Shown: piece after piece, positions 36,261 to 45,884 of the stretch
How positions within the stretch are numbered: the stretch's first letter is position 1
Layout of the letters: every line of letters starts with the position of its first letter
Origin: CAVOEB01 sp965249645
Lineage (GTDB): Bacteria; Pseudomonadota; Alphaproteobacteria; UBA828; JAPUJA01
Reading direction: 5' to 3'
Length of the DNA: 64,000 nucleotides
Assembly (NCBI GenBank): GCA_965249645.1
Contig: CBDFML010000012.1
Span: 310,001-374,000 of the forward strand
Notes under the pieces: model-generated
Seen by the model: only the letters and a program-made list of their open reading frames with translations
The model's database searches: none
What the model was told of the DNA's origin: nothing
Made by a program: the position numbers and the translations under genes

Positions 36261-37010
36261 TCATCCGCCACGGGCTAAGTCCACCGGCCGCCACGGTCCG
36301 TCTCCCGGTGGGTTTTCACAGAACAGATAAACCCGGCCGCCCTCGGCGTCGAGCCCGACCAGCGACGACGACAGCGTGGCGAAGCCGCCGGGGCCCTCGA
36401 TCCGCATCGCGCCCTCTTCGCCCTCGCCCGGGTCCGCCTCGCGGGCCGCGAGCAGCGCCTGCCAGGCGGTCCACTCGCCGCTCCCGGGGTCGGGCACGGG
36501 GGCCGCCTCGAAGCGCGGGAGAAAGCGCGCGATTCGCGGGCTGGTGCCGTCGTTGAGGTCGAACGCGGTGATCATCGAAAGGCCCTCGGGCACCGGAGCC
36601 ACGGCAATCGGCTCGGCGCCGGTGTTCTTGAGCCAGAAGGCGTCGCGGTTGTCCGCGATGACCAGGTTGAAGGGCCGGTAGCTGGTCGGGTCGAGCGCGC
36701 CCAACGCGTCAGCCGCGCGGTCCGCGTCGCCATGGTCGAGCGCCTCGAGCACCAGCTCGCCCCGCGAGCGCTTGGCCGGATCCGGGCCCAGTGCGCCGGG
36801 CCGGTTGAGCACTCCGGCGACGACGCCTTCGTCGTTGACGCCGAGCCAGGTGCCGCCCGCCTCCTCGTCCAGGCCCGCCACCACGTCGGCGCGTTCGGGC
36901 CAGTGGCGTGCGGGCGGGCGCCACGGGCGCGCGGCCATTTCATCGCGGTTGGCGGCGAGGATCAGGGGCCAGGCATGGCCCACACGGCGCAGCAGGATCA
37001 GGGTGCACAT
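36261..37010 (-). CDS. NRDE (Tango2-like) family protein
   Basis: A 249-residue protein beginning MCTLILLRRVGHAWPLILAANRDE, with the NRDE box that names the family and a Cys at position 2, which could be an Ntn-hydrolase nucleophile. GGTWLGVNDEGVVAGVLNRPG and SRGELVLEAL follow. The eukaryotic relative TANGO2 affects Golgi and lipid or heme handling; the bacterial role is unclear. Start chosen at ATG 37010 so that Cys is residue 2; the frame extends 15 codons upstream. Confidence 0.85.
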   Translation of the reverse strand: MCTLILLRRVGHAWPLILAANRDEMAARPWRPPARHWPERADVVAGLDEEAGGTWLGVNDEGVVAGVLNRPGALGPDPAKRSRGELVLEALDHGDADRAADALGALDPTSYRPFNLVIADNRDAFWLKNTGAEPIAVAPVPEGLSMITAFDLNDGTSPRIARFLPRFEAAPVPDPGSGEWTAWQALLAAREADPGEGEEGAMRIEGPGGFATLSSSLVGLDAEGGRVYLFCENPPGDGPWRPVDLARGG

Positions 37011-37167
37011 GGTGTCGTCTCGAAGCGGGCTCGTGTCATGCCCAGTTTGTATCACGCCCGGCCGGCGCTATAGTGCTATTGGAATCGGGCGGGCGTTGGG
37101 TTAAACCGGGCGCGCCGCCTCTGGCACAATTGCTGTCAATCAAGCCGTCGAGGGAGACCGCAAGTCG

Positions 37168-37488
37168 ATGACCACGTTCGAAGACCGCAAAAAGGGCGCA
37201 GAAAACAAGTGGAAACACGATGCGGAGCTTGAATTCAAAGCCACCGCGCGCCGCAACAAGCTCCTGGGGCTGTGGCTGGCCGAGCAGTTCGGCATTGCCG
37301 GCGACGAGGCTGCGGCCTACGCGAGAGCCGTGGTCGAGTCCGATTTCGAGCGGCCGGGCGATTCCGACGTCGTCGAGAAGGTGCTGGCCGACTGCAAGGA
37401 GCACAACCTCGAGATGGACGAACACCGCCTCCGCCGCGAGATGGATCGCCTGATGGGCGAGGCCCGCGCCCAGATTCTCGCCCAATAA
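37168..37488 (+). CDS. DUF1476 protein, F1-ATPase zeta-type inhibitor
   Basis: A 106-residue, highly charged, helical protein starting MTTFEDRKKGAENKWKHDAE. The DUF1476 family is characteristic of alphaproteobacteria. The Paracoccus member is the zeta subunit, whose N-terminus blocks ATP hydrolysis by F1. Here the N-terminus FEDRKKGAENKWKHD keeps that pattern. It is flanked by an NRDE gene and purB on the opposite strand, and its ATG follows GAGGGAG. Confidence 0.88.
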   Translation: MTTFEDRKKGAENKWKHDAELEFKATARRNKLLGLWLAEQFGIAGDEAAAYARAVVESDFERPGDSDVVEKVLADCKEHNLEMDEHRLRREMDRLMGEARAQILAQ

Positions 37489-37503
37489 GGCGCGGCCGCC
37501 GGG

Positions 37504-38856
37504 TCAGCGCGACCGGCGTTTCGTTTTGGCGGGCTTCGCCCGCACCCGGCCGAACACCCGCCTGAAGATCACATCGACCTGCGCCAGCGCGGCGTCGGCG
37601 TCGAACAGGGCGTCGAACGCGCCGGGCTTCAGCGCCCCGGCCACCTCGGGATCCGTCTCGAGCCGGGCACGGAAATCATCGCCCTTGCGCCACGCCGCCA
37701 TGGCGTTGCGCTGCACCGCGGCGTACGCGGCCTCGCGGCTCATCCCCGCCTGGGTCAGCGCGAGCAGCACCCGTTGCGAATAGACGAGATCCCCCTGGGC
37801 GTCGAGATTGGCGCGCATCTGCTCGGGATAGATCACCAGCTTGTCGATCACCCCGGCCATGCGTGCGAGTGCGAAGTCCAGCGTCACCGTCGCGTCGGGG
37901 CCGATCATGCGTTCCACCGAGGAGTGCGAGATATCGCGCTCGTGCCATAGGGCGACGTTCTCCATCGCGGGGACCACCGCGGCGCGTACCGTGCGCGCGA
38001 GGCCCGTGACGTTCTCGGTCAGGATCGGGTTGCGCTTGTGGGGCATCGCCGAGCTGCCCTTCTGGCCGGGCGCAAAATACTCCTCCGCCTCGCGCACTTC
38101 CGAGCGCTGCAGATGCCGGATCTCGACGGCGAGGCGCTCGAGCGAGCTTGCGATCACGCCCAGCGTCGCGAAGAACGCGGCGTGCCGGTCGCGCGGAATC
38201 ACCTGGGTCGAGACCGGCTCGGCAATCAGCCCCAGGCGCTCGGCCACGAAGGCTTCGACCCGGGGGTCGATCGAGGCGAAGTTGCCCACGGGACCCGAGA
38301 TCGCGCAGCTGCCGACGTCGGCGCGCGCCGCCACCAGGCGTTCCCGGTTGCGCGCGAATTCGGCGTAAAAGCCCGCGAGCTTGAGCCCGAAGCTGGTGGG
38401 CTCGGCGTGGATGCCGTGAGAGCGCCCGACGCAGAGTGTGCGCTTGTGCTCGAATGCGCGCCGTTCCAGCGCCGCCAGCAGCGCGTCGATATCGGCAAGC
38501 AGGAGGTCGGCGGCCTGGACGAGCTGCACCGACAGGCAGGTGTCGATCACGTCCGACGACGTCATGCCCTGATGGACGAAGCGCGCCTCCGGCCCCACCG
38601 CCTTCGCGAGGTTGGTCAGGAACGCGACCACGTCGTGACGGGTTACCCGCTCGATGGCGTCGATCCTGGCGACATCGGTAATCCGCTTCATTTTCGTCTT
38701 GCCCGCCTTGCGTAACGCCCGTGCCGCGCTCTTCGGGATAACGCCGAGCTTGGCCTGGGCTTCGCAGGCCAGGGCCTCGATCTCGTACCAGATCGCGAAG
38801 CGGTTTTCCGGCTCCCAGATGCGAGCCATGTCGGGGCGGGTGTAGCGCGGAATCAT
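37504..38856 (-). CDS. purB: Adenylosuccinate lyase
   Basis: A 450-residue fumarase/aspartase-superfamily lyase used twice in purine synthesis. It begins MIPRYTRPDMARIWEPENRF, and shows VGRSHGIHAEPTSFGLKLA, GPVGNFASIDPRVE and the family signature GSSAMPHKRNPILTENV. The C-terminus is very basic (RAKPAKTKRRSR). It is on the same strand as the other pur genes but separated by the NRDE and DUF1476 genes. Confidence 0.95.
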   Translation of the reverse strand: MIPRYTRPDMARIWEPENRFAIWYEIEALACEAQAKLGVIPKSAARALRKAGKTKMKRITDVARIDAIERVTRHDVVAFLTNLAKAVGPEARFVHQGMTSSDVIDTCLSVQLVQAADLLLADIDALLAALERRAFEHKRTLCVGRSHGIHAEPTSFGLKLAGFYAEFARNRERLVAARADVGSCAISGPVGNFASIDPRVEAFVAERLGLIAEPVSTQVIPRDRHAAFFATLGVIASSLERLAVEIRHLQRSEVREAEEYFAPGQKGSSAMPHKRNPILTENVTGLARTVRAAVVPAMENVALWHERDISHSSVERMIGPDATVTLDFALARMAGVIDKLVIYPEQMRANLDAQGDLVYSQRVLLALTQAGMSREAAYAAVQRNAMAAWRKGDDFRARLETDPEVAGALKPGAFDALFDADAALAQVDVIFRRVFGRVRAKPAKTKRRSR

Positions 38857-38898
38857 GGAATCTCTGCCATCCTCAGGTGATTGATGAGTTTTAGGCTG

Positions 38899-38934
38899 CC
38901 GTGGCCCAAAAAGCGAGACCCCCCGAGGCCACGG
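38899..38934. other. Inverted repeat between operon end and purB
   Basis: CCGTGGCC at 38899-38906 and GGCCACGG at 38927-38934 are a perfect 8 bp dyad with a 20-base loop. It lies between the end of the reverse-strand catabolic operon (stop at 39045) and the purB start. There is no T run on either strand, so I do not call it a terminator. Confidence 0.4.
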
Positions 38935-38937
38935 ATT

Positions 38938-39033
38938 TGCGCTTAAGCCCGCGCTGACCGCGGACGCGGCAATCTAATTAAATTCGGCGGGCCACCGCCT
39001 ATGCGGCGTGAGCCTGCGCGACGCTTGAGCGTG
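38938..39033 (+). repeat. Two-hairpin interspersed repeat, copy C
   Basis: Hairpin I CCGC-GGAC-GCGG at 38958-38969, an AT-rich spacer, hairpin II CCGC-CTAT-GCGG at 38995-39006, then TGAGCCTGCGCGACGCTTGAGCG. The final part forms a small stem ACGC-TTGA-GCGT. It lies in the gap between purB and the reverse-strand oxidoreductase. Confidence 0.78.
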
Positions 39034-39044
39034 TATTAAAACAG

Positions 39045-39956
39045 CTACAGCTCCCAGGGCGGCGTCCAGTCGCCTTCCATGCGAAGCGAGGTGCCCGTGT
39101 CATCCTCAAGCCGGCGCACCACATGCAGCTCGCCCGCCGCGCCGCCGTAGCGCGCCCGCGCTGTCTCGAACAGGGTGCGCGCGAGCACGGCCAGCTCCGC
39201 GGGCACCTCGAGGTCGTCGGCCAGCGCGACGATCAGCCCGAGGTCCTTGAGGCAGAGGTCGAGGGAAAAGGACGGGTCGTAATGCCCGGCAAAGATCGAG
39301 GGCGCGTCGTGACGCGCGACGAAGCTGTCGCCGACGCTGGACTTGATCGCCTCCCACAGCGTATCTGTCGCAACCCCGCCCTTCGCGCCCAGCACCAGCC
39401 CTTCGCCAAACGCTGCGGCGTGGATGAACCACAGCATGTTGGTCACCAGCTTCACGACCAGTCCCGTGCCGGGCGCACCGCAGTGGATCACCCGGCCCAT
39501 GGCCTCGAGCATGGCGCGTTGGGCTTCGACGCGGCCGGCCTCGCCGCCCACGAAGAGTGTGAGCTGGCCGCGCCGCGCGCCGTCCACCGCACCGGTCACC
39601 GGGGCGTCGAGCAGCGCCGCGCCCGCCTGCTCCGCCTCTGCGGCCAACGCAAACGTCTGCTTGCGTTCTGTCGTCGTGGTGTCGATCCAGGTCGCGCCCG
39701 CCTGCAGGCCCGCGAGCAGGCCGTCGGCGCCGCGGGCCGCGGCCTCGACCTGCGGCGGGCCGGGCAGGGAGGTGATGACCGCGTCTGCGCCGTTTGTCGC
39801 CTCGCGCGGGCTTGCCGCGAACGTCGCGCCCGCCTCTCGGTGGGGGGCCGCGCGCGCCTCGTCAAGGTCGCAGACCACCAGCCGGTGGCCCGCCTTTATC
39901 AGGTTGAGCGCCATCGGCGCGCCCATATTGCCCAGCCCGATGAAGGCGATTGTCAC
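39045..39956 (-). CDS. 3-hydroxyisobutyrate dehydrogenase-family oxidoreductase
   Basis: A 303-residue beta-hydroxyacid dehydrogenase. Rossmann motif FIGLGNMGAPMALNLIKAGH is at the N-terminus, followed by the substrate loop DAPVTGAVDGARRGQLT and the lysine helix GLVVKLVTNMLWF. GTG 39956 gives the canonical N-terminus; ATG 39989 adds 11 residues and would overlap the upstream gene. It is the last gene of a four-gene reverse-strand operon with an MBL hydrolase and two enolase-superfamily enzymes, suggesting oxidation of a sugar-acid or hydroxyacid intermediate. Confidence 0.84.
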   Translation of the reverse strand: MTIAFIGLGNMGAPMALNLIKAGHRLVVCDLDEARAAPHREAGATFAASPREATNGADAVITSLPGPPQVEAAARGADGLLAGLQAGATWIDTTTTERKQTFALAAEAEQAGAALLDAPVTGAVDGARRGQLTLFVGGEAGRVEAQRAMLEAMGRVIHCGAPGTGLVVKLVTNMLWFIHAAAFGEGLVLGAKGGVATDTLWEAIKSSVGDSFVARHDAPSIFAGHYDPSFSLDLCLKDLGLIVALADDLEVPAELAVLARTLFETARARYGGAAGELHVVRRLEDDTGTSLRMEGDWTPPWEL

Positions 39957-39972
39957 GCCGTGCCTGACTGGT

Positions 39973-40725
39973 TCAGCTCTGCTCGGCATGGCTGTCGAGC
40001 CAGCCGTCGATCAGCTCTATCATGCGCTCGCGCCCGAAGCTTTCGAAATGCCCGCCATGGACCGTGCTCACCGCGAGCCCACGTAACCGCGCGAGGCTTT
40101 CGGCGAAGCCGCCCGGGTCGGCATAAGGCGGCTCGTCGTCCGGCTTGGCGGCGAACTGGTCGTCGTCGTAGAGCATGTCCGAGGTGAACAGTAGCCCGGT
40201 CTCCTCTTCCCAGACCCCCATGCTGCCGGCGCTCCAGCCCGGCAAGTGAAGCACCCGCAGGCGCCGCCCGCCCAGTTCGATTTCGTCGCCATCCTCGAAC
40301 ACCTCGGTCGCCGGCGCGGGCATAACCGCATAGCCCGCGGTGGTGTAGCCCGCCTCGGGCAGCGCCCGGAGCATGGCGTCGCTGACATAGGCCGCGAAGA
40401 GCGACGTTTCGGGCGTTGGGTGCGCCATGCCCGGCGCGTCGAGCCGGTGCAGGCCTCGCGCGTCGAACTCGTGCAGCGAGCCCGCATGGTCGTAGAAGCA
40501 GTTCATGGCAACGGCCAGGACCGGGCGCCCGCTCAGCGCTTCGACCACCGGGCGAAGCAGGCCGATGCCGGTGCCCGTGTCGAGCAACACATCGCGCTCG
40601 GTGCCGCGCACCAGCCAGGCATTGCCCGCGAAGTAGGGATCGACATGCGGCTCGAATATCCGGGTGACGCCGTGATCGCAGGGCTCGACGGCGAACCAGT
40701 CGGGCGCGACGGACAGCGTGCTCAT
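39973..40725 (-). CDS. MBL-fold metallohydrolase
   Basis: A 250-residue metallo-beta-lactamase-fold protein. DVLLDTGTGIG is the first strand motif. The usual HxHxDH metal motif appears as NCFYDHAGSLHEF, so two of the histidines are replaced. LPGWSAGSMGVW, FTSDMLYDDD and TVHGGHFESFG follow. The altered metal site means activity is uncertain. The ATG overlaps the stop of the enolase-superfamily gene upstream (ATGA). In context it could open a lactone or thioester. Confidence 0.8.
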   Translation of the reverse strand: MSTLSVAPDWFAVEPCDHGVTRIFEPHVDPYFAGNAWLVRGTERDVLLDTGTGIGLLRPVVEALSGRPVLAVAMNCFYDHAGSLHEFDARGLHRLDAPGMAHPTPETSLFAAYVSDAMLRALPEAGYTTAGYAVMPAPATEVFEDGDEIELGGRRLRVLHLPGWSAGSMGVWEEETGLLFTSDMLYDDDQFAAKPDDEPPYADPGGFAESLARLRGLAVSTVHGGHFESFGRERMIELIDGWLDSHAEQS

Positions 40726-41843
40726 TGCAGTTGCTTGCCGTGCGGCGGCGTAACCCGGTACTTCTCGATGACATCGGTATCCGGATCGAGTCCCAGCCCC
40801 GGTCCGACGGGCAGGAGAATCTCGCCGCCCACGGGGTCGAGCGCGCCGCCGTAGAGGTCCGCGCCGAGTTCGCAGAACAGCCGTTCCACATGGATGTTGA
40901 TGCCGGGGCTCACCGCGATCAGATGCAGGGTCGCGAGCAGGCCGGGGCCGAAATAGGGCGAATGGGGGGCCAGCGCAACGCTGTGCTCGCGCGCCGCCAT
41001 CGAGGCCTTGCGGAACTCCGAGATGCCGCCCACCTTGGTCACGCTGGGTTGGGCGTAGGTTACCGCGCCCAATTCCGTCATCATCTCGAAATCGACGCCT
41101 GTGCAGGCGTTCTCCCCCGCCGCCACGGAAAGCCCGGTGCTCCAGCGAAACCGTGCGAGCTGGCGATAATCCTCGGGCGGCCAGAGCGGCTCTTCCAGCC
41201 AATGCAGATCATGCGCGTTGAGCGCGTGGGCAAGCTCCAGCGCCTCGCCCATGCGCCAGGCACAGTTGGTGTCGAGCATCAGCGGCACGCTCCGCCCGAT
41301 CGCGTCGCGCACTGCGCCGACTACGTCGGGATCGCGCTCGTGCAGCTTGATCTGCGGATAACCCTCTTCGAGCGCGGCCCGCGCAAGCTCCGCCGCCGTC
41401 TCGCGATCGCCACAGGCCAACAGGCTGGCATAGACCGGTATGCGATCACGCTGGGGGCCGCCGAGCAGCCGGACCAGGGGCATCTCGGCGCGCTTACCCG
41501 CCAGGTCCCACAGGGCGATATCCACGCCCGAAAGCGCAAACATGGTGATGCCGTAGCGGCCGAACAGATGCAAGCTGCGTTGCAGGTCGGTCATCAGCAC
41601 ATCGATGTCCGTCGGATCGCGCCCCACCACCTGCTCGGCGATCAGCGAATCCAGCACCACCTTGGTCGCGGGGGTCGCGTTGTAGCCGTAGGCCTCGCCC
41701 CAGCCTGTCAGCCCGTCGTCCGTGTCGATCTTGACCAACAGGGTGGTCAAGTGGGTCCATTCCTGACCCCCGTACATCACGGGCGGGCCGCCGTGAGAGT
41801 ACGGCAGTTCGAGGACTTCGGTGGAAAATCCGGTAATTTTCAT
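40722..41843 (-). CDS. Mandelate racemase/muconate lactonizing family enzyme, copy 1
   Basis: A 373-residue enolase-superfamily protein with the N-terminal capping domain (MKITGFSTEVLELPYS) and a barrel. Candidate acid/base and metal residues: KLH in YPQIKLHERD, Asp in LMLDTNCAW, Glu in WLEEPL, Glu in AAGENACTG, His in LAPHSPYFGPG. The superfamily dehydrates acid sugars or isomerises lactones. Its start overlaps the stop of the paralogue upstream (ATGA). Substrate unassigned. Confidence 0.85.
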   Translation of the reverse strand: MKITGFSTEVLELPYSHGGPPVMYGGQEWTHLTTLLVKIDTDDGLTGWGEAYGYNATPATKVVLDSLIAEQVVGRDPTDIDVLMTDLQRSLHLFGRYGITMFALSGVDIALWDLAGKRAEMPLVRLLGGPQRDRIPVYASLLACGDRETAAELARAALEEGYPQIKLHERDPDVVGAVRDAIGRSVPLMLDTNCAWRMGEALELAHALNAHDLHWLEEPLWPPEDYRQLARFRWSTGLSVAAGENACTGVDFEMMTELGAVTYAQPSVTKVGGISEFRKASMAAREHSVALAPHSPYFGPGLLATLHLIAVSPGINIHVERLFCELGADLYGGALDPVGGEILLPVGPGLGLDPDTDVIEKYRVTPPHGKQLQ

Positions 41844-42931
41844 GACCCATCCAGACGATAACGCGCGATGGCCTCGGGGTCGAAGGTAAAACCCAGTCCC
41901 GGCCGGCGGGGCACCGCGATAGTGCCGTTCTCGATGGTGATCGATTCCCGAAACAGCGGCGAAAACCACGGCATGTGTTCGAGATAGCCGGCGTTGGGCA
42001 GTGCGCCGAGCAGCATCAGGCTGTGTTCCATGAACAGGTGGGGCGAGACCGCCATGCCCTCAGCCTGACCCATCTGGGCGACCCGCAAAAGCTCACTCAC
42101 GCCGCCGACGCGCTGCAGGTCCGGCATCAAGATCCGCGCCGCCTTGGCGCCGATAAGGTCGCGGAACCCATAACGCGTGTATTCCGTCTCTCCGCTCGCC
42201 ACCGGAACCTCGAGTGCGGCCGTCACCGCGGCCGAAGCCTCGTAATCGTACGTCGGAACCGGTTCCTCGAACCAGGCGATGCCGAGCGGCTCGAGTCGGC
42301 GGCCGAGCGCGATGGCCCTCGCCCTGTCGAGACCCTGATTGGCGTCGACCATCAATTCGATGTCCGGACCGATTGCCTCGCGCACCGCGGCCACCCGGGC
42401 GACGTCCTGGTCCTCGCTGGCGCGCCCGATCCGCATCTTCATGGCGCCAAAGCCTGCGGCGACGAACCCCTTGGCTTCCTCCGCCAGTGCTGTGGCCTCC
42501 GCGTCGAGCCACAGCCCGCCGCTCGCATAAACCGGCACCCGCTCGCGCATCTGGCCCAGCCGGTCGACCACGGGCCGGCCGGCGGCCTTGCCCGCCGCGT
42601 CCCAACAGGCCGTGTCGATCGCCGAAATACCGAACAGCGTGATGCCCTTATGGCCAAAAAAATTGATCTCGCGCCACATTTTGTCCCACAGCGGCTCGGG
42701 TTCGCGCGGATCCTCGCCAATCACCAGCGGCGCAAAGCTCTCCACCATGTCGCGCAAGATGCCGAGCCGGCGCCCACTCAACGAGAAAAGATAGCTTTCG
42801 CCCGTTGCGTCCTCGTCCGTATCGAGAAACACCAGCACGGCGCCGACCGAGCGGATGTCGTGAATCGCCGTGCGGATCGGCGCGGCGATCGGCAATTCGA
42901 CGCAAATCGTGCGCAGGCCGGTAATTTTCAT
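41840..42931 (-). CDS. Mandelate racemase/muconate lactonizing family enzyme, copy 2
   Basis: A 363-residue enolase-superfamily protein starting MKITGLRTICVELPIAAP. Active-site candidates: KMR in AMKMRIGRA, metal Asp in LMVDANQGLDRA, Glu in WFEEPVPTYD, Glu in ASGETEYTRYG, His in VSPHLFMEHS. It is the first gene of the operon and differs clearly from the copy downstream in sequence and catalytic motif, so the two likely have different steps or substrates rather than being a recent duplication. Confidence 0.85.
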   Translation of the reverse strand: MKITGLRTICVELPIAAPIRTAIHDIRSVGAVLVFLDTDEDATGESYLFSLSGRRLGILRDMVESFAPLVIGEDPREPEPLWDKMWREINFFGHKGITLFGISAIDTACWDAAGKAAGRPVVDRLGQMRERVPVYASGGLWLDAEATALAEEAKGFVAAGFGAMKMRIGRASEDQDVARVAAVREAIGPDIELMVDANQGLDRARAIALGRRLEPLGIAWFEEPVPTYDYEASAAVTAALEVPVASGETEYTRYGFRDLIGAKAARILMPDLQRVGGVSELLRVAQMGQAEGMAVSPHLFMEHSLMLLGALPNAGYLEHMPWFSPLFRESITIENGTIAVPRRPGLGFTFDPEAIARYRLDGS

Positions 42932-43060
42932 GCGTGCGGCAGCATCCCTGTGCCCCTCGGGCCGTGTTGGGGGCTCATTTGGATTGTAGCCCGAATGGCG
43001 CGGCACCACCAATCGGCGCGACGTCGCGATTCCTGAAAAATTCTTTTTCTTCTGAAAGGC

Positions 43061-43100
43061 TTGACAGGTCCGCACCAATGCCACACATAAACTGTACTAT
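43061..43100 (+). promoter_or_regulatory. Candidate promoter of the SUF operon
   Basis: TTGACA at 43061-43066 is followed at 17-18 bases by ACATAA (43085-43090) and an AT-rich run with TACTAT to 43100, about 26 bases before the regulator ATG. Rrf2 regulators commonly bind their own promoters, so a binding site probably overlaps, but I see no clear palindrome. Confidence 0.45.
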
Positions 43101-43125
43101 TCCGGTGCTCTTTGGGAAAAAGCAC

Positions 43126-43593
43126 ATGATCCGCGTCAGTCGAATGGCCGATTACGGCCTAGTTGTGCTCAGCCAGCTCGCGCGCAAGCCCGGGCGACAT
43201 GTCACCGCTGCCGAAATCGCGGCGGGCACCCAGTTGCCTCAGCCCACGGTCAGCAAGCTGCTCAAGCAATTCGCCCATACCGGCGTTCTCGTCTCTCACC
43301 GCGGGGCCAAGGGCGGCTACAGCATGGAGCGCGCACCCGACCAGATTACCGTGTCCGAGATCATCAGCGCGGTCGACGGCCCAATCGCTCTGACCGACTG
43401 TCTCGACGGCCCCGAAGGAACCTGCGGGATCGAAAATTTTTGCCCCATCCGGGGGCCTTGGCAGAACGTCAGCGATGCTGTCGAGCGCGCCCTGGCTAGC
43501 GTCAGCCTCGCCCAGATGATTTGTTTTCCGTCCTACGAGTTGCCCGCGTCCGGCATGGTGCGCACCCCCGCGCCGCTGGAATTGACGGAGTAG
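43126..43593 (+). CDS. Rrf2-family SUF operon regulator
   Basis: A 155-residue winged-helix Rrf2 protein. N-terminus MIRVSRMADYGLVVLSQLAR, recognition helix region LPQPTVSKLLKQF, wing HRGAKGGYSMER. Three cysteines in TDCLDGPEGTCGIENFC match those that hold an Fe-S cluster in IscR-type sensors. It heads the SUF operon, five bases before sufB, and presumably regulates it according to Fe-S status. ATG 43126; the frame is open further upstream but the N-terminus is canonical here. Confidence 0.9.
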   Translation: MIRVSRMADYGLVVLSQLARKPGRHVTAAEIAAGTQLPQPTVSKLLKQFAHTGVLVSHRGAKGGYSMERAPDQITVSEIISAVDGPIALTDCLDGPEGTCGIENFCPIRGPWQNVSDAVERALASVSLAQMICFPSYELPASGMVRTPAPLELTE

Positions 43594-43597
43594 CCCC

Positions 43598-45061
<1,464 letters not shown>

Positions 45062-45099
45062 TTCGTTGTTATTAAAAGATGAATTGAAAGGGCGAGCGA

Positions 45100-45852
45100 A
45101 TGCTCTCGATTGAAAATCTGCATGTCTCCGTCGACGGCAAGGAAATCCTCAAGGGCATCGACCTCGAGGTGAAGGCCGGGGAACTCCACGCCATCATGGG
45201 GCCGAACGGGTCGGGCAAGAGCACGCTCTCCTACATCCTCTCGGGCCGTGACGGCTACGAGGTGACCGAGGGGCGTGTCACCTTTCTGGGCAACGACCTG
45301 CTCGACATGGCGCCCGAAATCCGCGCCCGCGAGGGCATCTTCCTCGCCTTCCAGTATCCCGTCGAAATTCCCGGCGTCGGCACCCAGACCTTTCTCAAGG
45401 AAAGCGTCAACTCGGTGCGCCGCCATCGAGGCGAGTCCGAGCTCGACGCCATGCAGTTCCTGAAGCTGATGCGTGAGAAGCGCAACGAACTCGGCATCGG
45501 CGAAGAGATGCTCAGGCGCCCGTTCAATGTCGGCGCGTCCGGCGGCGAAAAAAAGCGCAACGAGGTGTTGCAGATGGCGCTTCTCGAACCGAGGCTCGCG
45601 GTCCTCGATGAAACCGATTCGGGTCTCGACATTGACGCTCTCAAGGTGGCGGCCGAGGGCATCAATCGCCTGCGCTCGTCCGAGCGCTCGATGATCGTCA
45701 TCACCCACTACCAGCGCCTGCTCAACTACATCGTGCCCGACCACGTCCATGTACTGGCACACGGAAAAATCGCCCGCTCCGGGGGCAAGGAACTCGCCCT
45801 CGAGCTGGAAGAAAACGGCTACGCCGAATTCGGCGAGGCCGACGCGGCCTAG
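45100..45852 (+). CDS. sufC: Fe-S cluster assembly ATPase SufC
   Basis: A 250-residue ABC-type ATPase. Walker A MGPNGSGKSTLSY at about residues 32-44, SufC-specific FLAFQYPVEIPGV, signature FNVGASGGEKKRNEVLQ, Walker B AVLDETDSGLDID, and ITHYQRLLNYIVPD. It drives the SufBCD complex. It begins 38 bp after sufB. Confidence 0.96.
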   Translation: MLSIENLHVSVDGKEILKGIDLEVKAGELHAIMGPNGSGKSTLSYILSGRDGYEVTEGRVTFLGNDLLDMAPEIRAREGIFLAFQYPVEIPGVGTQTFLKESVNSVRRHRGESELDAMQFLKLMREKRNELGIGEEMLRRPFNVGASGGEKKRNEVLQMALLEPRLAVLDETDSGLDIDALKVAAEGINRLRSSERSMIVITHYQRLLNYIVPDHVHVLAHGKIARSGGKELALELEENGYAEFGEADAA

Positions 45853-45884
45853 GCGGGGATCCGAATGCAGCGAAAGACAAGCCC

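Noticed and set aside
26244..39033. The repeats as a CRISPR array
   Set aside because: Copies are kilobases apart, in both orientations, without regular spacers or cas genes.
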